Shown one piece after another: positions 60,430-64,000 of a stretch of DNA of 64,000 nt. The DNA comes from JADGHX01 sp035760965 (lineage in GTDB: Bacteria > Pseudomonadota > Gammaproteobacteria > Steroidobacterales > Steroidobacteraceae): the NCBI GenBank assembly GCA_035760965.1, contig DASTRY010000027.1:57624-121623 (forward strand), written 5' to 3'. Numbering within the stretch: position 1 is the first letter of the stretch; each line of letters begins with the position of its first letter. The translations under genes and the position numbers were made by a program. A model generated the notes under the pieces. That model was not told where the DNA came from. It searched no databases and saw only the letters and a list, made by a program, of their open reading frames with translations.

Positions 60430-60849
60430 TGCCAGTTTCTTGACCCGGAAGTTCATCTCGATGGCGCCCTTGTTCTGCCGATACTTGCCGCGATACTGCC
60501 GCTGCACGACCTCGTAGTGGGGCGACTCCACGATGACGGTGATCAAGGATAGATCGACGTCATAGCCGAGATCCTTGATCGCCCGGCCGATGTCGGGGGT
60601 GCGATAGCGGCCGATGACGTTGGTCTCTGCACTGAACTCGAGCATGTGCTCCGCGACCTTCACTTTCACGATGGCGCCATCGACGTACTTGCCCTTTTCG
60701 TCCTTCACGCTGCCGAAGATGACGAACTCGGGGTTGCCGGGAATCTCGGCGGATTCCAGGAACATCGCGCCGCTCGGCCAGGCGGGCCGGCCTGCCACGC
60801 AGATGAACGCCGCCACGACGATCGAGATTGCGAGCCGCCCAATGCTCAT
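60424..60849 (-). CDS. Exported protein with carboxypeptidase-regulatory-like fold
   Basis: A 141-residue protein (signal LAISIVVAAFICVAGRPAWP). 'IFGSVKDEKGKYVDGAIVKVKV ... SAETNVIGRYRTPDIG' has the strand pattern of the CarboxypepD_reg/TTR-like fold, which is usually a protein-protein or polymer-binding module. A C-terminal basic stretch follows (YRGKYRQNKGAIEMNFRVKK). Function unknown. It runs in the same direction as the cupin genes, 7 bp after the next one. Confidence 0.68.
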   Translation of the reverse strand: MSIGRLAISIVVAAFICVAGRPAWPSGAMFLESAEIPGNPEFVIFGSVKDEKGKYVDGAIVKVKVAEHMLEFSAETNVIGRYRTPDIGRAIKDLGYDVDLSLITVIVESPHYEVVQRQYRGKYRQNKGAIEMNFRVKKLAG

Positions 60850-60856
60850 GCTGGCA

Positions 60857-61330
60857 CTACTCCGCTTTGATCAATATCGCGCTCAGCTTCTTGCCTTCGC
60901 CAACCATCACCTGATGCCAGACGTTCGCGGGCACGAAGAGCACGTCCCCTTGCCTCACCTCGTACAGCGTACCGCCATCGAGCCTTTGCGCCAGCTGCTC
61001 GTTTGGCTTGACGGTTCTTGCGCCGCTCACGGTGCCGCCGACTTTGACCGCACCTTCGCCCTCCAGCACCACGAAGAAGTCGTTCAGCTTCTCGTGCAAC
61101 TCCGGGTCGGCCGTCACCTCGCGGTGAATGAGGAGCATACCGTGCGTGTCGCCGCTCAACACCTGCGCAAATGCGGTCTGCGCCTGGCCCATCTGCGAGA
61201 TCAGGGCGGCATCGAGCGCCTGCAGATCGGCGCGAGTCCACCGCCTGGCGGCACTCCGCTCGACCGAATCTGCGGCGAGGGCTGCCGCCGCGCAGACGAG
61301 TCCGGCCATTGCGACCCATCGTGCTTTCAC
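60857..61330 (-). CDS. Exported cupin-domain protein
   Basis: A 157-residue protein with signal peptide (LVCAAAALAAD). The cupin core shows LHEKLNDFFVVLEGEGAVKVGG and GDVLFVPANVWHQVMV, giving a partial metal site (His in ELHEKL, Glu/His in VLEGEG and NVWHQV). Function could be binding or enzymatic. It lies 10 bp after the truncated HbpS-like gene and may once have been its partner. Confidence 0.78.
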   Translation of the reverse strand: MKARWVAMAGLVCAAAALAADSVERSAARRWTRADLQALDAALISQMGQAQTAFAQVLSGDTHGMLLIHREVTADPELHEKLNDFFVVLEGEGAVKVGGTVSGARTVKPNEQLAQRLDGGTLYEVRQGDVLFVPANVWHQVMVGEGKKLSAILIKAE

Positions 61331-61340
61331 TCACCCTCTC

Positions 61341-61673
61341 CTATTGCTTGCCGAAGATCTTCTCCATCTCCGCGGAGACCGCGGCATCGATCTGCTTGCT
61401 CGCCGCGAGACTGCCGACCGCGGCCACGCCGAATCCGCCGACGACTCGGCCGTCTTTGAAGATGGGCACGCCGCCCGGTGAGGTCGTCATGTCCGAGAAC
61501 GAGCCGTCCGCGTAGGACGTGTTCCTGCCGCTTTTCACGGCTTCCTGGAACGTCTCGGTCGGACGACGCCACAGCGCCGAGGTCTTCGCTTTCTTGACCG
61601 ATATCAAGAAGCCGGTGATCGGCGTGTCCTCGCGTCGAGCCGCCGAGCCAGACGTCCAGCCAACCGAAATCAA
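61341..61673 (-). pseudogene. HbpS/GlcG-type protein with a truncated N-terminus
   Basis: A 110-residue frame whose C-terminal two thirds match HbpS/GlcG haem-binding proteins (VKKAKTSALWRRPTE, TTSPGGVPIFKDGRVVGGFGVAAVGS). Family members are 130-160 residues and begin with a helix and the strand VxVVDxxG; that part is missing, and sequence upstream reads into other frames. The start is not supported. I treat it as a 5'-truncated pseudogene, though a short functional version is possible. Confidence 0.55.
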
Positions 61674-61897
61674 GCGCAGGATTGAAGATGCCTACCGGCG
61701 AAGTGCGGAGGTCGAATAGGGCCTGCTCGCCATGCAGATATGCAGATCTGCTTAGGCGTCGCAAGCAGCGGAGCGAGTTTCCGCGAATGGGCTCTTCGTC
61801 TACGGTGAAAGACGTACGATATCCGCAGTCTTCCCCATGCAATGTTCCTGAGCCCCATTTCAAAGTCGTGGGGCCGTTCTCACAGAGGAGTCACCCC

Positions 61898-62326
61898 ATG
61901 ATGATGGTCACGAACAGGAACTTTCGCCGAAGCGGCTACCTCCTGCTGGTACTGGCCACCGGCGCACTCGGATCATCAGCGATACTCGCAGCGGAGCCCG
62001 GAACCGAGGCACAAGTGACGATCCGAGCGGAGCGCCCGACGAAGCAGGTCGTTGGACGCACGAGCACTGGAGTTCCCATCGAGCAGTATGAGCTCTCATA
62101 TCGCGTGAGCTATTCGGATCTCGATCTTGCCACGAGCGCGGGCGCCGATGCGCTCAAGGCCCGCGTATCCAAAGCTGCAGACATGGCCTGCAAGGATCTC
62201 GACAAGCTGTACCCACTGATGGAGCCGGACCGCTCGTGCGCTCGAAAAGCGGAAGAGGGCGCGATGTCGCAGGTCAACAGCGCCATCAAGATGGCACAGG
62301 CTCAAGGAGAGACGAAGGCGAGATAA
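61898..62326 (+). CDS. UrcA-family exported protein
   Basis: A 142-residue protein. A strong ribosome site (AGAGGAG at 61884-61890) sits 7 bp before ATG 61898, which decides the start. Signal peptide (LLLVLATGALGSSAILAAE). The UrcA motif 'SYRVSYSDLDLATSAGADALKARVSKAADMACKDL' is unmistakable. UrcA proteins are found mainly in Alphaproteobacteria and some Gammaproteobacteria, and their role is unknown. Two cysteines (MACKDL, DRSCARK) are conserved in the family. Confidence 0.88.
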   Translation: MMMVTNRNFRRSGYLLLVLATGALGSSAILAAEPGTEAQVTIRAERPTKQVVGRTSTGVPIEQYELSYRVSYSDLDLATSAGADALKARVSKAADMACKDLDKLYPLMEPDRSCARKAEEGAMSQVNSAIKMAQAQGETKAR

Positions 62327-62392
62327 GCGTGCAGAAATCCAGACGTCCCCCGACGTTCGACTTCGCCTCGTAATCGGCGGGACGTCTGCGAT

Positions 62393-62689
62393 TCAGAGGC
62401 GCGCCGCCCCGCCAAATCGTCGTAAGTGGGGCGGCAGGATGGGCACGAACGGTCCGAAAGGCGCATCGGCGACGTCCTGGTGCGTCTTCTCCACCTCGTC
62501 CAAGAGGATCACCGCGTACGGCCGAGGATGCAGACTCCAGCGCTTCCACGACCCGAAAATACGCCCGACGTCACGCGCATAGACGTAGGCCGCAAGGCCG
62601 AAGGGCGTGTCGTTCGCCAGCGCAACCGCCTCTTCTTCCGTCTGGAAACCGCCATCGTAAAGCAGCCGGGAATAATCGGCCGCGATGCC
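62393..62689 (-). pseudogene. Chimeric remnant: aldehyde dehydrogenase C-part joined to a Clp-type Walker B fragment
   Basis: Read leftward, one part encodes LLYDGGFQTEEEAVALANDTPFGL... (62535-62668), the late catalytic-domain block of succinate-semialdehyde-type aldehyde dehydrogenases (TEEEAVALANDTPFGLAAYVY). It continues in a shifted frame as VVEALE. Directly behind it, at 62471-62530, lies HPRPYAVILLDEVEKTHQDV, the Walker B/sensor region of ClpA/ClpB-type AAA+ ATPases. A further 75 bp (ADAPFGPFVPIL...) match nothing I know. Both parts are far too short to work. A deletion or illegitimate recombination joined them. Confidence 0.65.
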
Positions 62690-62745
62690 CTACATCGCCA
62701 GGACCGATTGGGGGGCGGCCAGCCGATGCGGGTACATTACGTACC

Positions 62746-63303
62746 ATGCGGAGACCATTCCGAAGAGTAGTGACTGGCCACGACGCCGCGGGAAACGCCG
62801 TGATCCTGACGGACGCGCCGCCAGAACGGGTACAGCAGGTCGGCGGCTCGGGCGGCCCTACCTTTTTCGAGGTGTGGAACACGCGCGAAACACCTGCGCG
62901 CATCGACCGGTGCTCGGGCGAACCGGCAGAAGCCGGCCTCGTGCTGGCACCACCGCCCCACGGCACCCGGATTCGGGTGCTCGACATACCGCCCGAGAAT
63001 CCGGAGCTGCACAAGATGGACGAGGCGACGGCGCGCGCACATTTCGCGGAAGTCGGCCATGCGCACGCCTCGACGTACAAATCCGGCGCCTCACACCCGT
63101 TCATGCATCGTACCGAGACGATCGACTACGGCATCGTTCTGGAAGGCGAGATCGTGTTGATCGTCGACCAGGGCGAAACCACGCTTCGCGCCGGCGACAT
63201 CGTCATCCAGCGGGGCACGAATCACGCCTGGGCCAACCGCTCTGGAAAGGTCTGCCGCATCGCTTTCATCCTGATCGACGGGCAGTTCGTGGACGGGCTT
63301 TGA
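62746..63303 (+). CDS. Cupin-domain protein
   Basis: A 185-residue cytoplasmic protein. N-terminal 'RRVVTGHDAAGNAVILTDAPPERV' and C-terminal cupin 'HRTETIDYGIVLEGEIVLIVDQGETTLRAGDIVIQRGTNHAWANRSGKVCRIAFILID' are the hallmarks of a family of small-molecule-binding or dioxygenase-like cupins. Metal site candidates are His in MHRTETID, Glu in LEGE and His in TNHAW. The gene sits between two debris regions but looks intact. Confidence 0.85.
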   Translation: MRRPFRRVVTGHDAAGNAVILTDAPPERVQQVGGSGGPTFFEVWNTRETPARIDRCSGEPAEAGLVLAPPPHGTRIRVLDIPPENPELHKMDEATARAHFAEVGHAHASTYKSGASHPFMHRTETIDYGIVLEGEIVLIVDQGETTLRAGDIVIQRGTNHAWANRSGKVCRIAFILIDGQFVDGL

Positions 63304-63394
63304 GCTAACACGCGTCACCTGCTGGCCTCCGGGGCACGCACAACGGAGAATTCCACCTCCCTGAGCGCTGCTCGCGTGCGCCAGACAACGTGCG

Positions 63395-63600
63395 CTATCC
63401 AAAGTAGAAGCGATCTATCAGGTCCTCGAGTAACTTGCCTTCGTAGTTCGGCTCATAGTTCGAGTCGAAGCCAGCCTTCGCAAGTCGTTCAGTGAACGAC
63501 GTGCGGAAGTGCTCTGCAATCTCTTTCGTGACGAGCACAGCCCCACGCTCATTGCTTGCGATTTCTGTGCGCTCGATGATTCGCGCGAGTGTCGCCGGTC
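63395..63600 (-). pseudogene. C-terminal remnant of an unknown gene, cut by the IS fragment
   Basis: An open frame ends at a TAG at 63395-63397 and reads ARIIERTEIASNERGAVLVT ... GKLLEDLIDRFYFG. It has no start and runs into the istB fragment at about 63600, where it loses sense. I do not recognise the family. The shape suggests a gene cut by insertion of an IS21 element. Confidence 0.4.
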
Positions 63601-63603
63601 CAG

Positions 63604-63864
63604 CACGACCGAGCGGAAATGGAAGTGCTCTTCTCCCTCCTGGCTGAACGCTATGAGCGCAAGAGCGTGATGATCACCTCGAACCTCGTGTTCTCGAAGT
63701 GGGACCAGATCTTCAAGGATCCGATGACGACAGCGGCCGCCATCGATCGCGTCGTGCATCACGCTGTCGTGCTCGAGTTCACCGGCCCCAGCGTTCGGGC
63801 GGAGGCCGCCGAGCAACGCGCAGCACTCGCCAGACGCGATGCTTCGTCCGCAGAACGCTCGTGA
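63604..63864 (+). pseudogene. IS21-family istB C-terminal fragment
   Basis: MEVLFSLLAERYERKSVMIT ... NLVFSKWDQIFKDPMTTAAAIDRVVHHAVVLEF is the C-terminal third of IstB helper ATPases (about 260 residues in full). Its Walker A and B parts and the whole istA gene are absent, so this is a decayed IS21-type element. It ends TGA at 63862-63864. Confidence 0.8.
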
Positions 63865-63894
63865 TCCCTTTCTATACAAGACAGATCGGAGCTT

Positions 63895-63913
63895 CTGACG
63901 CCTCCGGCGTCAG
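63895..63913 (+). terminator. Hairpin behind istB fragment
   Basis: Perfect 8-bp stem CTGACGCC / GGCGTCAG with a 3-base loop (TCC), 31 bp after the istB stop. No T-run follows. It could be a terminator or part of the IS end. Confidence 0.4.
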
Positions 63914-64000
63914 GCTCCTCTATGGCTGGATCGATGATGAAGCCCGGAAAAACCGGCAGAAATAAATGTCGCCAGCGGAAGATCTAGTTGACGTCGGACA

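Noticed and set aside
61865..61885. A GGGGCC-containing stretch as a motif copy before the UrcA gene
   Set aside because: Too few matches and too close to the start codon.
63418..63879. Reverse-strand frame of 153 codons over the istB fragment
   Set aside because: It is a shadow: IstB matches the forward strand, and the true reverse-strand remnant is in another frame.

Overview
The window is a GC-rich, gene-dense stretch of a Gram-negative chromosome. TonB-dependent receptors, TamA- and PlpD-type outer-membrane proteins, DcaP-like porins, a UrcA protein and a GMC/gluconate-dehydrogenase-type oxidoreductase with a multihaem cytochrome c all fit a free-living aerobic proteobacterium. A gammaproteobacterium near the Steroidobacteraceae/Nevskiales/Xanthomonadales is my best guess, but no marker gene settles it. 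I saw no rRNA, tRNA or CRISPR array.

Layout. 0-4.1 kb: a DyP-type peroxidase operon with a GATase-like protein and a flavoprotein that has lost its redox disulphide, divergent from a partial gene. 4.2-10.2 kb: a PQQ-like beta-propeller lipoprotein, then a three-subunit membrane dehydrogenase (small subunit, GMC flavoprotein, trihaem cytochrome c). 10.5-17.5 kb: outer-membrane and periplasmic genes, including a DUF3011 barrel and a porin-glutaminase-DUF481-lipase operon. 17.6-39.6 kb: a cell-envelope region with many lipoproteins, barrels, TamA, PlpD, DUF4105, aquaporin, a FixL-like sensor kinase and two FixJ-like regulators, one with a shortened receiver. It also carries a four-gene operon encoding a class-D-like sortase and a short protein with a sorting signal (MPHTA), which is unusual in a Gram-negative.

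39.6-46 kb: a GntR-linked amino-acid locus (class V aminotransferase, APC permease, TonB receptor, ornithine-cyclodeaminase-like enzyme). 46-51.4 kb: small unknown genes, a 40-bp tandem repeat, and a TonB receptor broken by an amber codon, followed by a TetR regulator. 51.4-56 kb: an MFS transporter, a divergent RcnR/DmeR-type regulator and DmeF-type metal exporter around a perfect operator, and two small EF-hand proteins flanking a nicotinamidase. 56-64 kb: an amidohydrolase, cytochrome c, Na/Pi transporter, cupins and UrcA protein, ending in gene debris: a truncated HbpS/GlcG protein, an aldehyde dehydrogenase/Clp chimera and an IS21 istB fragment.

The main hidden signal is an 18-bp partly palindromic motif, close to ATTGGACCTAGGTCCAAT, found in at least ten intergenic regions, mostly between 17.6 and 37 kb and also upstream of the DyP peroxidase. 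It often lies 43-46 bp or 60-90 bp before a start codon, and at three divergent gene pairs one copy may serve both genes. It marks a probable regulon of envelope genes that includes the sensor kinase and the operon containing the short-receiver regulator, so autoregulation is plausible. The sortase operon has only a weak copy.
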